From Chrysaora quinquecirrha (lineage: Eukaryota > Cnidaria > Scyphozoa > Semaeostomeae > Pelagiidae), in assembly GCA_014526335.1 (NCBI GenBank), contig JACTAT010000015.1, positions 976,351-1,040,350 of the forward strand: a stretch of DNA of 64,000 bases, in the 5' to 3' direction. This document shows positions 45,833-55,989 of the stretch, one piece after another. The notes under the pieces were generated by a model. That model saw only the letters and a program-made list of their open reading frames with translations. It searched no databases and was not told the origin of the DNA. The position numbers and the translations under genes are program-made. The first letter of the stretch is position 1. Each line of letters begins with the position of its first letter.

Positions 45833-48415
45833 TTATGGGTCAAGCATGAGCTTTGACTTCCAACGCGCGTCTTTGGCTGCGGCACGGCACGACCGACTCC
45901 TGCCCTCATTCTCCTTTCCTACTTTACCCTCATCATCCTGCTTTGACAACTCCTCACCTAGCTGCTTCTCACTCCGGGTAGAAATCTCTAAAGGGTAAAG
46001 CTTTTGAAGAGGTCTATTAAGAATTTCCCTTTTACCTTTTTTACCTCCTGACTTACGTACCACAGCACCTCTCGGTTCACCATCCTTTCCAAATATCACG
46101 TCCTCTACCACAGCTATCTTCCACTGGCCACGTTTGACATTGTCTTCTTGCAGCAAGACCAGCTCTCCTTTTTTCACTGGCACAGTTTTGCAGTCTGTTA
46201 GTTTGTGATACTCTCTCAGATCTGCCATATACTCTCTCCTCCACCTATTCCAAAAATGAGAAAGTTTTTTAGTGAGATACAAAAACCTTTTGGAAAGTTT
46301 ATCGTGGGTATCATCATGGTCTAAGTCTGGATCTATACCCTCAGATAATGCCGAAAATCTATGTCCATGAAGTAGATGGGACGGTGTCAGAGTTTCTCCG
46401 AGCTCATCATACAAATAGGTCAAGGGCCTTGAGTTTAAAGTACTCTCAACCTCAGTTAAAACAGTACTTAACTCATCATAATTTAATCTGGCATTCCCTA
46501 AAACCTTCCTAAGACATCGTTTGACACAGCCCACCATACGTTCAAAGTACCCACCCCACCAAGGTGAAAGGGGTAAATTGAATTTCCATTTGATCCTGCG
46601 ATGATGCAGAAACTCTTCAAAAGTATGATCAGTTTCCAATTTCTTCAATAACTGATCTGCAGCCTTAAATGTAAGAGCGTTATCAGAATTGATAAGTCTA
46701 GGGGTCCCTCTTCTCGAACAGAATCTTCTCAAACAATTCACAAATGTAGATGTATGCAAGTCCGCAACCAATTCAAGATGCACTGCTCTAGTCACACAGC
46801 AGGTAAACAAGGCTATGTATACCTTTTTCATCTCGCCTGCAACGCTCTTAACATACAACGGACCTGCGAAATCAACACCTGTGTTGCTAAAAGGCAAAGT
46901 TTCAGTAACCCTAAAATTAGGCAATTCTGCTACCGGGCCTGGTTTGAACGCCTTCCCATCTAGCCTCTTACATGTGAAACATTTGGCTATGACTCTCTTA
47001 ACTTGCTGCCTTCCTTGGGGTACCCAGAATTTCCCTCTCAATTCAGCTAGAGTTGACCTAAGCTTATTGTGATGCACTCTTGCATGGTAATCTTGGATCA
47101 CTAGGTCGGTGAACATGTTGTTCTTTGGCAACAGTATCGGATACTTACTCCTAAAATCTAGATCCGAATTCCCTAGCCTCCCCTTGCACACAAGCAACTC
47201 ATTCTCACTCACAACACCCAACTGAATTGAAAGCTTCTTGAAATCGTCTCTCCCCCTCAAGCACTGTTGAGCATCTAGAACCCAAGTTCTCTCCGCATCT
47301 TCTATTTCGTCAACACTTAAGGGTCCCAATTCCATCTGTCTCCCCCCTCGTTTACACTGCAGGTTCCTAATAAATCTTTTTACGTATGCCGTTACTCTAA
47401 GCAGCTTTGTTAACCTGCTATGCCTCTCTATGCTCACCACACTGCTGACTCCTCGCCTCTGTTCTTCCACAGTCAGTAATGCGCTCACATTTTTCCTCCG
47501 TTCACTCCCCACATCGGTACTTTCTTCTACGGAAAATGCTTTGGGCCAGCTATTTCTACCCTGTCCTAACCACTGGGGTCCTTGCCACCACAATTTGCTG
47601 TCTTTCAAGTGCTTTGCTGAAACCCCCCTAGAACCCAAATCTGCCGGGTTGTCCGTACCAGCTACATGTCCCCAATTCTCTTTAGTGCTTAAGTTCAAGA
47701 TCTCGTTGACACGATGCTGGACAAATTGCTTCCACTCTCCACTGTTGTAGATCCAATAGAGAGCGGTTTTACTGTCCAGCCAATACTTGACGCAATCAAC
47801 CTTGAACTGTGGACCTAAAGCCTCAATTACAGTATGCATCAATGTAGCTAACACCCTCGCTGACATCAACTCTAATCGGGGAATCGTTAATTGCTTCAAA
47901 GGGGCAACTCTTGTCTTGGCACTTAGAAGCTGCACAAAAACCCCTTCAGTGGTTTCTTCTACAAGGTAAACCATACCACAATACGCCCTCTTACTAGCAT
48001 CAGCGAACCCATGCAACTGCCTATTCAATAGTTTTCCCTTGTTCACTGATACAACGCACCTGGGGATAGAGACTGTCCCTGTTTCCTTTAAGTCCCTAAG
48101 CCAACCCTCCCACCTAATAGCCTTTTCCTTGGGGAGAGGATCATCCCAGCCCAATTTCTCCAAGCACAACTCCTGGAAAAGTATCTTGGCTGATACTGCT
48201 ATAGGGCTAACTAGTCCAAGGGGGTCAAACAAAGATGCTAAAGAACTAAGGATACCACGCTTGGTAACTTGGGTCGCTTTACCTATTTCCTCACCCTTTT
48301 TGCTAAGAGGAAATTCCCAGATGTCCTTCTCATTATCCCAAGTAATACCCAAAACCTTAGTTTTCTCACCCATATTCCCAGATGTGCCTAATGTCTCCTT
48401 TGCAAACGATGGGTC
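45833..48415 (-). CDS. BEL pol, part 2: RT end, RNase H, integrase
   Basis: Open to the stop at 45835-45833. Contains the RNase H-like block (GFADASKRAYCGMVYL, then YWLDSKTALYWI). Then comes an integrase zinc-binding HHCC region (YHARVHHNK ... CFTCKR) and the core: TGVDFAGP, NSDNAL and SPWWGGYFERMVG supply the D, D and E residues. The C-terminal domain has LVLLQEDNVKRGQWKIA. It lies one frame away from part 1; the switch is near 48429-48435, where part 1 meets a stop. Confidence 0.85.
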   Translation of the reverse strand, partial: DPSFAKETLGTSGNMGEKTKVLGITWDNEKDIWEFPLSKKGEEIGKATQVTKRGILSSLASLFDPLGLVSPIAVSAKILFQELCLEKLGWDDPLPKEKAIRWEGWLRDLKETGTVSIPRCVVSVNKGKLLNRQLHGFADASKRAYCGMVYLVEETTEGVFVQLLSAKTRVAPLKQLTIPRLELMSARVLATLMHTVIEALGPQFKVDCVKYWLDSKTALYWIYNSGEWKQFVQHRVNEILNLSTKENWGHVAGTDNPADLGSRGVSAKHLKDSKLWWQGPQWLGQGRNSWPKAFSVEESTDVGSERRKNVSALLTVEEQRRGVSSVVSIERHSRLTKLLRVTAYVKRFIRNLQCKRGGRQMELGPLSVDEIEDAERTWVLDAQQCLRGRDDFKKLSIQLGVVSENELLVCKGRLGNSDLDFRSKYPILLPKNNMFTDLVIQDYHARVHHNKLRSTLAELRGKFWVPQGRQQVKRVIAKCFTCKRLDGKAFKPGPVAELPNFRVTETLPFSNTGVDFAGPLYVKSVAGEMKKVYIALFTCCVTRAVHLELVADLHTSTFVNCLRRFCSRRGTPRLINSDNALTFKAADQLLKKLETDHTFEEFLHHRRIKWKFNLPLSPWWGGYFERMVGCVKRCLRKVLGNARLNYDELSTVLTEVESTLNSRPLTYLYDELGETLTPSHLLHGHRFSALSEGIDPDLDHDDTHDKLSKRFLYLTKKLSHFWNRWRREYMADLREYHKLTDCKTVPVKKGELVLLQEDNVKRGQWKIAVVEDVIFGKDGEPRGAVVRKSGGKKGKREILNRPLQKLYPLEISTRSEKQLGEELSKQDDEGKVGKENEGRSRSCRAAAKDARWKSKLMLDP

Positions 48416-48431
48416 TCCAGAGATGGGCTCC

Positions 48432-49985
48432 TTATTCCTTCTGCCTTGTCCCCTCTATCTTTGCTATCCCTGCTGCTAACCCTCTGTCATTTGTTTTCCA
48501 CTTTCTTAGGGTGAATCCACCCTCCTTCATCCTAACCTTGGCCTTGTCATAGAGCTCAAGGCCCCCCTGGGTGTCCTTGCAACCTGTCACCAAATCATCT
48601 ACAAAGAATCCCCCTATCATCTTGGCCACAAATTCAGGGTCTTCCTTCTCATACTTCTTGATATGGTGCCTAAGTACACAGTTGAGGAGGAATGGAGATG
48701 AATTACACCCAAATACTACTCGATTAAAGCGGTGCGTCACAACCTCAGGGCTCTTAGCATGTATGTCATTCAACCATACAAATCTTAGGCAATCTCTATC
48801 TTCTGGATGTATTGAGATATTCAAAAATGCCTTCTCAATATCACCCACCAAAGCGACTGGGTTTGTCCTAAACCTGAGGAGAACATCAAAAATAAGAGGG
48901 GTCAACGAGGGGCCTACATGCAGACAATCATTTAATGACACTCCCGATTTACGATCCTTGCTTGAGGCATCATACACCACCCTCACCTTTGTGGTCTCCG
49001 CATTTTCCCTAACCACAGCCCTATGGGGGAGATAATGGATCTTATCAGCGGTTTCAAGCTCAGAAACCCGTTCTATTATCCCCGCTTCAACCTGTTGAGA
49101 GATAATATCATTATACTGAGCATAAATGTCAGGCGTCTGCTCTAATTTCTTTACTTGGCCTTTCAGACGCTGTAAGCTAGTATTATAATTAGAGGGCAAT
49201 GGCTTGTGCCCAACTTTCCAGGGAAGTCCAACAGAATATCTGTTGCCATCAAAGGTGATATTATCCAGAACATTTTCGTGCACCTTATCTTCTTCCCGGA
49301 TTCCTAAACTGTCTAGATCCCAGAGCCTATGCAATTTCTCTTCTAATTCTGGTTTCTCATTCATTAAAGCTGTCGTATCTATGCAGAAATTTACATTGCA
49401 ATGAATAGAATCTATTTTCTCACCTTGCAGTGGTCCTGACAACACCCAGCCCAATGTAGTCTTCACTGCCACAGGTTCATCTGGCCCCCCTCGTATTGTT
49501 TCCCCTTCTTGAAATTTCCACAACGAGTCGGAGCCAATGAGGCAGTCCACTTCTAAGTTATCATCAGACCTGCAAACATCTGAGAACCACAAATTGGTTA
49601 AGTGATCAAATTTCTTCTTAACTACTTCGACATGAATATTGGGAATATCAGAAATATCCTTAACGACAAAGGCTTCAATAACAATACTGCTACCCCCTTC
49701 AGAAGAACCCAGTGAGATTTCTACCACATCTCTCACGGCAACATTCGCTTCCTTGCTCCCAAATGCCTTTATGCCTAGGCATTCTTTCCTCACAGGCCTT
49801 AATCCTAGTTTGCCAACAGCCTTAGCCGTGATGAAAGATTTATGGCTTCCAGTATCAAATAACACTCTCACCCTGCTCTCCCTCATGCCATTCACCACAG
49901 CTAAGGCTGTTTGCAAGGCCACTCTCCCTTCTGAGGAGCCAGTATTCCCTACCCAGGCAGACGCGGTTGGGTCAAGCGTGGGTGT
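48432..49985 (-). CDS. BEL pol, part 1: protease and reverse transcriptase
   Basis: Protease VLFDTGSHKSFI has the catalytic D-T-G. The reverse transcriptase has VRVVYDASSK, ALVGDIEKAFLN and the FVDD active-site box (GGFFVDDLVTG). There is no ATG start; the frame is entered from gag. It ends at a stop near 48434-48432, and RT-connected sequence continues one frame over. Confidence 0.85.
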   Translation of the reverse strand, partial: TPTLDPTASAWVGNTGSSEGRVALQTALAVVNGMRESRVRVLFDTGSHKSFITAKAVGKLGLRPVRKECLGIKAFGSKEANVAVRDVVEISLGSSEGGSSIVIEAFVVKDISDIPNIHVEVVKKKFDHLTNLWFSDVCRSDDNLEVDCLIGSDSLWKFQEGETIRGGPDEPVAVKTTLGWVLSGPLQGEKIDSIHCNVNFCIDTTALMNEKPELEEKLHRLWDLDSLGIREEDKVHENVLDNITFDGNRYSVGLPWKVGHKPLPSNYNTSLQRLKGQVKKLEQTPDIYAQYNDIISQQVEAGIIERVSELETADKIHYLPHRAVVRENAETTKVRVVYDASSKDRKSGVSLNDCLHVGPSLTPLIFDVLLRFRTNPVALVGDIEKAFLNISIHPEDRDCLRFVWLNDIHAKSPEVVTHRFNRVVFGCNSSPFLLNCVLRHHIKKYEKEDPEFVAKMIGGFFVDDLVTGCKDTQGGLELYDKAKVRMKEGGFTLRKWKTNDRGLAAGIAKIEGTRQKE

Positions 49986-51322
49986 GGAGGGCTTAAGCTG
50001 CGGTTCCTTAAGGGCCAGGGAAGGACAAATGGCGCAGTGGTGGTTATTCCCTTACAGACACTACACTCTAATTTGAATCTACATTTAAAGGCCCTATGGC
50101 CTGCTTTTAGGCAACAAAAACATCTACCATTTTTAATCAAAAATGTCTTACGCTCTCCCAATTCTTTGATCTTGTCGCACTTCTCTGCTTCGTGCATCCC
50201 TTGGCAAAAGGCACATTTGCCATCCTTGCAGGCTACCAGAGCTGAGGCCGTCGGAGGCCTATCCTGTTGTCTAGGCCTGTTCGCCTGATGATCCTGACGT
50301 CTTCCTCCATTCGGATGGCTCGACATGATTGGAAAATGTCCCTCCAGAACGTCCAATTCCTTTCCCAATGCTGCCAACATATCGTCCAGATTCCATTCCA
50401 TGTGGTTTGTTCCAAACCGAATCATATTATTCCTCAACGATTCAGGAATCTTCCCCATCAAAACTGGTACAACCACGCTCGAGTATGTTTCCTTGTTTAC
50501 TCCTTGAGCCTCCATTGCGCGAAAACGTGTCTCGATTTGGTCTCTTAGAATTTTGAGCCGCTGAACGCTTTTCTCATTGTAGACTGGGCTCAAGTTGATG
50601 AGGTCATTGATGTGGGCGCGTTTGATGACGCTCGGCTTTGCGTATCTGTTTTTCAAAAGATCAATGGCTGAATCGTAATCCGCTTCCGTTAGGGCGAATC
50701 CTGTTACGACGCTCTTGGCTGGCTCTTCAAGATAGCTCCTGAGATATTTAAATTTATCTACTTTCGCCAACTGTTTATCGTCGTGAACAGCGCTTTTAAA
50801 ACCGTCCCAAAACTCTTGCCACTCGGCAATTTTTCCTGAGAACTTTTTCAATTCCAATTTTGGGAGTTTCACTCTTCGGCCCCCAATTTCGGCTGACAGA
50901 TTCGTCGATCCTGACAAATTCGAATTCAAACTCTCTTTCGACACACTTCTAGACAAATCCCCCGAGGGCTCGGGTTCCAAATCAGCCAACGACTGTCCTA
51001 CTACTGATTGTGTATCGATTTCCTTAAGAGCGTTTTCTAATGTTAGTAGATTGTAGCCTATCTTTTCCTTGATTTCATTAGATTCGTCTACCTCCTGGTC
51101 ACAGAGCTCTTGCTCGGCATCCGAATCAATCATACATTCAAAAATTTCTTCGTCAAGAGTTTTTAAGAGTTCTGCTTTGTCTTTTAACTCGTTCAAATAA
51201 ATTTGTAAACGTACCTCGTCCCTTTCTTCATCTTGTTTCAAGGCCTCTTCGATCTTGTTCAACAACTTCGTCGTTGCTCCACGATGGGATCCTCTCTTCC
51301 TTTTCGCTTTCTCTAAATCCAT
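49949..51322 (-). CDS. BEL gag
   Basis: Starts ATG 51322-51320, 457 codons. N-terminal coiled-coil-like charged helix, then the gag-like DUF1759 region (LPKLELKKFSGKIAEWQEFW ... NRYAKPSVIKRAHINDL). Zinc-knuckle cysteines follow (CAFCQGMHEAEKC, CFCCLKAGHRAFKC). The knuckle region continues into pol only after a -1 shift near 50045; in its own frame gag ends in about 28 non-homologous codons. Confidence 0.85.
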   Translation of the reverse strand: MDLEKAKRKRGSHRGATTKLLNKIEEALKQDEERDEVRLQIYLNELKDKAELLKTLDEEIFECMIDSDAEQELCDQEVDESNEIKEKIGYNLLTLENALKEIDTQSVVGQSLADLEPEPSGDLSRSVSKESLNSNLSGSTNLSAEIGGRRVKLPKLELKKFSGKIAEWQEFWDGFKSAVHDDKQLAKVDKFKYLRSYLEEPAKSVVTGFALTEADYDSAIDLLKNRYAKPSVIKRAHINDLINLSPVYNEKSVQRLKILRDQIETRFRAMEAQGVNKETYSSVVVPVLMGKIPESLRNNMIRFGTNHMEWNLDDMLAALGKELDVLEGHFPIMSSHPNGGRRQDHQANRPRQQDRPPTASALVACKDGKCAFCQGMHEAEKCDKIKELGERKTFLIKNGRCFCCLKAGHRAFKCRFKLECSVCKGITTTAPFVLPWPLRNRSLSPPHPRLTQPRLPG

Positions 51323-51361
51323 GATCTTCTACTCCACTTATCCGGTTCGGTGGACCATTAA

Positions 51362-51850
51362 TGTCGGGATTCCGTTCCCTACTCCAAAACTAGCTCGAGG
51401 ATAAATGAAATAGAATACTCTAGAGATAAGACACTCGTACGTTTTCACAGTTTTCTTCAACAAAACATGTTACCGCTACGTACAACCAAAGAGAATCTGA
51501 ACTTATGATTCATATAACAAGCTTATATAATATCCAACAAGGAACTACAAATATAGAAAAACCAATCAGAATGAAAGTTACAAAAAGTTAAACCAATGAA
51601 AAATAAGTATACCATTTGCGTAATTTAATCCTAGTACAATAGTTGTTTTTAAAGTAAACTCCTTAGCCCTTACTAATTTCCTTTTCTCGATTCCAACACG
51701 AGGCTTTTACGCAAGTACCAACATATTTTCATACATGAATCATGTTAACGATGCTCCTATGGATTAACTAGTTGCTAACTTCCTACAGTAAATATAAATG
51801 AATAACAACAATAAAACAACGTATGTGCGCGCGATTGGGGATTTCTTACA
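51362..51850 (-). repeat. BEL 5' LTR
   Basis: 489 bp, same boundaries and wording as 45323-45811. Its outer edge abuts the last 21 bp of foldback element FB-E. Confidence 0.9.
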
Positions 51851-51876
51851 GCGCAGACATTACCTAGGGTGGCTCT

Positions 51877-53055
51877 TTACTAGCCCATTCCATACAGAGT
51901 TAACGGAAAAGCCAAAAGCCGGAGTTAACGGAAGTTGTCGAAAAAGCCAGCATGACCTCCATTCATTTGCAGCCTATTTTCAAAGAATTACCTTGGCATT
52001 TTCGGGGCATTTTCTTTTTCATTTCAAGATTTTGATTATCAAAAAAGTGGAGCTGCTGTTGAGCAAGCCAAGACAGTTGTTAGGGAATTAAAAAAAGGAT
52101 ATGTTATTCCTTTACGTCATAAACTGATACAGAGAAGGACTAAGGCATGACAATTTACAAACAGGGGTACAAAGTCAGTTAGTCCCAGTCCCCATAAAAA
52201 CAAATAGGATATGATAAGTCCACAGGGTTATGAATTACATTTAGTTTAAAAGGCCAATCTATTTCAGAGAGAGAACGACAGAAGTAAAAAAGATGTTAGG
52301 AACTAAAGAGAATGCGAAAGATTTCCTTCCAGATTAAGCGTACTTTGTAGGCTTATTGTCAAAGTTTACTTATGGTGGGAAGACCACTTTCATGTCATTT
52401 AGTTAAGCTGATAAAATAAACACAGTATTTGTCTTAATTCACGCAGAAAGATTAGTCATTAGCTAAGTGAAACAGGAAAAAGCTTCGTTTGGATTCTCTG
52501 TTTGCTTAAGATGGTGATTTTTCAGTGAGAAGGTACATTTCTAATAAACAGTAGGAAATTAAAACGTGAAACGACAGCAGAAGAAGGCAATGTCGCGCAG
52601 GAAATTCCGGCCAGATAATTGAGTTGGAAAGTTTTTTTCTAAAAGCAAAGCAAGCGCTAAACTAAATGACGATCAATCGTTCTTGGTCAAAGATGTTAAA
52701 TTGCTTTAGAAGGAACGTTTTTGCCAATTAAGGTACCATAGGCCAGGTACTGACCTTGTGTAAAACAAGAGGTGTTTACACCTTTCTGGAAATGAAAATC
52801 GCTGGTGTTACTACCTTCCTACCTACTTATTCTTTTGTTCAACATAAATTGCGCCCAAATTTCGTCCGTTCCCTCGTTAAGCATCTGACAGATGCGACTC
52901 TTCTCCCTTGAGAGCCCAATGAAAAGCATTTTGTTTTGTATTTTGCATTTAAATAACTCTACTTCTAGGGCTTCTAGATGTGTAACACTTCTCTGTCCTA
53001 TTTTGTTGTTGTGTTAGTTTTAAATTTTTATAACACTGTCAACTATTTTTGTTCT
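51877..53055. other. No recognisable feature
   Basis: AT-rich DNA to the right of FB-E; no exon or repeat that I can support. Confidence 0.35.
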
Positions 53056-53061
53056 GTTTTA

Positions 53062-53457
53062 CACGGTTCTTTTTAAAGGAACCACTTTATAAGGAACCTA
53101 CATGTAGAAGGCCCGAAAATTTAAAGAACTTTTACTACTAAAGAGAAAATCATTAAGGAACTTTTGAATGTTGAATACTTTTATCACTGCAAATAATCAA
53201 GAATTAGAAAGTTCCATTCATTTGCAGTCGAAAATCACATAAATTGTACGTTAAGCATGTATCCAATGTTTCTTTGAGTAGTCTCGAGCTTTGCACACAT
53301 GCAGATGTCTCTCTTTTATTGTTAAGACCACTGTATGTGCAGTTTAAATTAAGGAACTATTAAGGAACTTTTGGAACTACAATTGCCTCAAAAGAGTCCC
53401 AAAAATAAGGAACTTTAAGAACTAGTCCTTGAGGTAAGTTCCTTATAAAAAAGCGTG
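53062..53457. mobile_element. TA-target MITE M8 (motif AAGGAAC)
   Basis: TA flanks. Starts CACGGTTCTTTTTAAAGGAA, ends GTTCCTTATAAAAAAGCGTG. TAAGGAAC and GGAACTTTT recur inside. Nearly the same sequence as M9 at 54321-54722. Confidence 0.8.
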
Positions 53458-54320
53458 TATATAAGTAGATCCGAGCAAGGACCCAGGCCAGTAAAAATCT
53501 CTGGGCGCAATCTCGATCTTGACGACCCTTTCGGGCTCAGTTCGCTGCAGCCTGAAGGAGGCGGATGGAGGAAGCCCTATCAGGGGCCACATTAGTTTTT
53601 GCTTTACAAAAGATGCGAATTGCAAGAGGTTTGGCCTTCACATGGAGGAGACTCTAACAGGATAATAAATATATTGAAGGGTTTTGTTTTTATGCAGCCA
53701 ATCAACTCGGTTTCTTAATTATACTCATTTATTGATATTGAAAGAACTCTCTGTATCCCCCCACAATTCCATTTAAAAGTAAACAAAAGGACAACACGTA
53801 GGCGGAAAAAGGAGCAGTCAACGAGCACAGGTAACTTTTGGCAATTGGGCAATTTGCTGTTGGATGCTCTGAGAGAAGGAAGTGAAACTTCTGAGTTCTT
53901 GGTTAAGTTTGGTACTAAGGAAGGGATTCATCTTCATCTCATCAGGAAAAATGCTCCTGAAAACGATAACATGCGCCATCGTCTTCACAGGTAAGATTCT
54001 GAGCAACTTTTTCTGTTGTGTGCAATGTTGAAACATGACTATGGTTGAAATTCCTAATTTTGAGCAAAATTAATCACTGCCGCCAATTTGACTACTGAAT
54101 TTTGCCCAAATACAGGGAGTTCGGTTTTGCGAATTACGCACTTTACTCTGGCTATGAATGTGACATAGAGATAGTAATAATTACTATATCTATGGAATGT
54201 GACCAGTGCCTGTTTTAGTGCCACAACGTTATGAGAAAAGACATAAAAGAACAGTGATTTTTTATACCTCAATCAAAAGAGCGGAAGAAGTTTTCCTTCG
54301 GCTCCGATAGAGTTAAACTA

Positions 54321-54722
54321 CACGTTTTTTTTATAAGGAACACCTTTATAAGGAACCTACATGTAGAGGGCCCGAAAATTTAAAGAACTTATACTACTAA
54401 AGAGAAAATTATTAAGGAACTTTTCAATGTTGAATGCTTTTATCACTGCAAATAGTCAAGAATAAGAAAGCAGGTTCCATTCATTTGCAGTCGAAAATCG
54501 CATGAATTGTACGTTAAGCATGTATCCAATGTTTCTTTGAGTAGTCTCGAGCTCTGCTCACATGCAAGTGTCTCTCTTTTATTGTTAAGAACACTGTATG
54601 TGCAGTTAAAATTAAGGAACTATTAAGGAACTTTTTGAACTACGATTGCCTCAAAAGAGGTCCAAAAATAAGGAACTTTTAGAACTAGGCCTTGAGGTAG
54701 GTTCCTTATAAAAAAAAGCGTG
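54321..54722. mobile_element. TA-target MITE M9 (motif AAGGAAC)
   Basis: TA flanks. Starts CACGTTTTTTTTATAAGGAA, ends GTTCCTTATA, A run, GCGTG. Same internal text as M8 (CCTACATGTAGA, GCCCGAAAATTTAAAG) in the same orientation 1.26 kb away. Confidence 0.85.
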
Positions 54723-54887
54723 TAAGGTTTTTGTAATGCATTCCACAGCTGGCACATTTTTATCGATTAGGTACTTCTTTTGTTTAAGTGCTCATTTTAT
54801 TACAATTTATGCCCCATTAATTAATCTACAAGATACAATTTAGGTTTCTGATCTGTAATTAAAAATTGACAATTTGAACTGTAAATA

Positions 54888-55030
54888 AATGAGCAATTTT
54901 GATTTCATTTTTCCTATTAATGATTTCGATTTCGAATAAATGAGCAATTTTGATTTCATTTTTCCTATTACTGATTTCGATTTCGAATAAATGAGCAATT
55001 TTGATTTCATTTTTCCTATTACTGATTTCG
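54888..55030. repeat. 48 bp minisatellite, three copies
   Basis: AATGAGCAATTTTGATTTCA repeats at 48 bp spacing three times with a TGATTTCGATTTCGA segment; the last copy runs out near 55030. Confidence 0.85.
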
Positions 55031-55039
55031 CAATGTGCC

Positions 55040-55670
55040 TGCGGGGTACAGTACACGGTACCAGTAGCTACTAACTTACTTTATCGATTTAAAAAGCTTT
55101 CAAGTTTTGGAAATCCAAGGAAAACAACCTTGAAATATTAATAAAATTGTGGGGTTCTGTTTTCCGAAGAATTTTCTCAGCAGGAAAACAACATTCCCTC
55201 TTATCATCTGGTATCGTCATGGTATCAACATTACTGCACAAATAAAAAGTCACTTCAAAAGGCCAAAATTATTTGTTTGGCATCAAAAACCTGCTGGATT
55301 ACTGCCTTAAGCAGCCAATAAAGAACCCGTTTATTCTATTGAATATGTCTGGTTGCAAATCGCAATTGGTCGCAAGTCGCAACGGGACGAGCGGAGAAAT
55401 AATAGTCATGTGCATCTCAAAGGGCTGAAATTCTTCCCACACAGGCAAAGATTTTGTTTTGACCATGGTTTTTGACTGTGGTTTTGACACAGTCCATACT
55501 GCATCTATTATCCAAATCCAACCCATTAAATTCTCTATGCATCGCAGCCCTTTGCTATTCAATTCAACCAGTGAATTCAACTGAACTTACAATATGCTGA
55601 CAATAGGGAGATTTTGATTTTGACAAGAAGCACAGTGAAACATTATTAGTTGATAAATCTCTCCACGGGA
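55040..55670. other. No recognisable feature
   Basis: The minus-strand frame 55299-55580 (93 codons) has no domain or homologue I recognise. No repeat structure. Confidence 0.3.
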
Positions 55671-55677
55671 TAAAAGG

Positions 55678-55955
55678 AGGGGGGCTTTGGGCTTTCACGG
55701 GTTGCGGGTTTTGCCAATTTTGCCTTCGGGTTTTCGGGTCAAGTATATTTAACGGGCGACGGGTTTTGCCATTTTTCTAGCTCGGGTTTCGGGTCTTGTA
55801 GTAAAATGTGCTGGTTTTCGGGTTTTAAACCTTACAAAGGATATCAATGTATAAAATTCTTACAAGAGTTGTTGAAACTATGTTCATCCGGGTTTTCGGG
55901 TTTGTCGCAATTTTCTTCCGGGTTTTCGGGTTTTGATACCCCCCAAAGCCCCCCT
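55678..55955. mobile_element. Non-autonomous element rich in CGGGTTTT
   Basis: Ends AGGGGGGCTTTGGG and CCCAAAGCCCCCCT are inverted. Flanks ATAAAAGG and CTAAAAGG agree at 7 of 8, fitting an 8 bp target duplication. CGGGTTTT, TTCGGGT and GGGTTTTGCC words recur about ten times inside. Confidence 0.65.
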
Positions 55956-55989
55956 CTAAAAGGGATGAAAAGCAGCAAATAGTAGAAGC

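Larger units (their letters stand above)
45323..51850 (-). mobile_element. BEL/Pao LTR retrotransposon, nearly full length
   Basis: 6,528 bp including two 489 bp LTRs. Element order on the minus strand: 5' LTR 51850-51362, gag, protease, reverse transcriptase, RNase H, integrase, 3' LTR. A candidate primer-binding site begins TGGTCCACCGAACCGG four bases inside the 5' LTR. The flanks (GAAG at left, GCGCA at right) show no target duplication. The apparently identical LTRs mean a recent insertion or recent LTR exchange. Confidence 0.9.
42466..51871. mobile_element. Foldback element FB-E, split by nested insertions
   Basis: Left end CACCCTAGGTAATGTCTGCG at 42466; right end is its exact complement at 51851-51871. 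Perfect 5 bp target duplication GCTCT at 42461-42465 and 51872-51876. The left arm (42478-43170) is about 35 units of the AGTAATGTGGAGGGCTATC type. The right arm is reduced to the 21 terminal bases. Inside sit M7 (43423-43816), the 45 bp-TIR element (43891-45319) with hAT element H4 within it, and the BEL element (45323-51850). Confidence 0.75.

Noticed and set aside
46689..50076. Plus-strand frames of 100-150 codons
   Set aside because: They are antisense shadows of the BEL pol and gag coding sequence.
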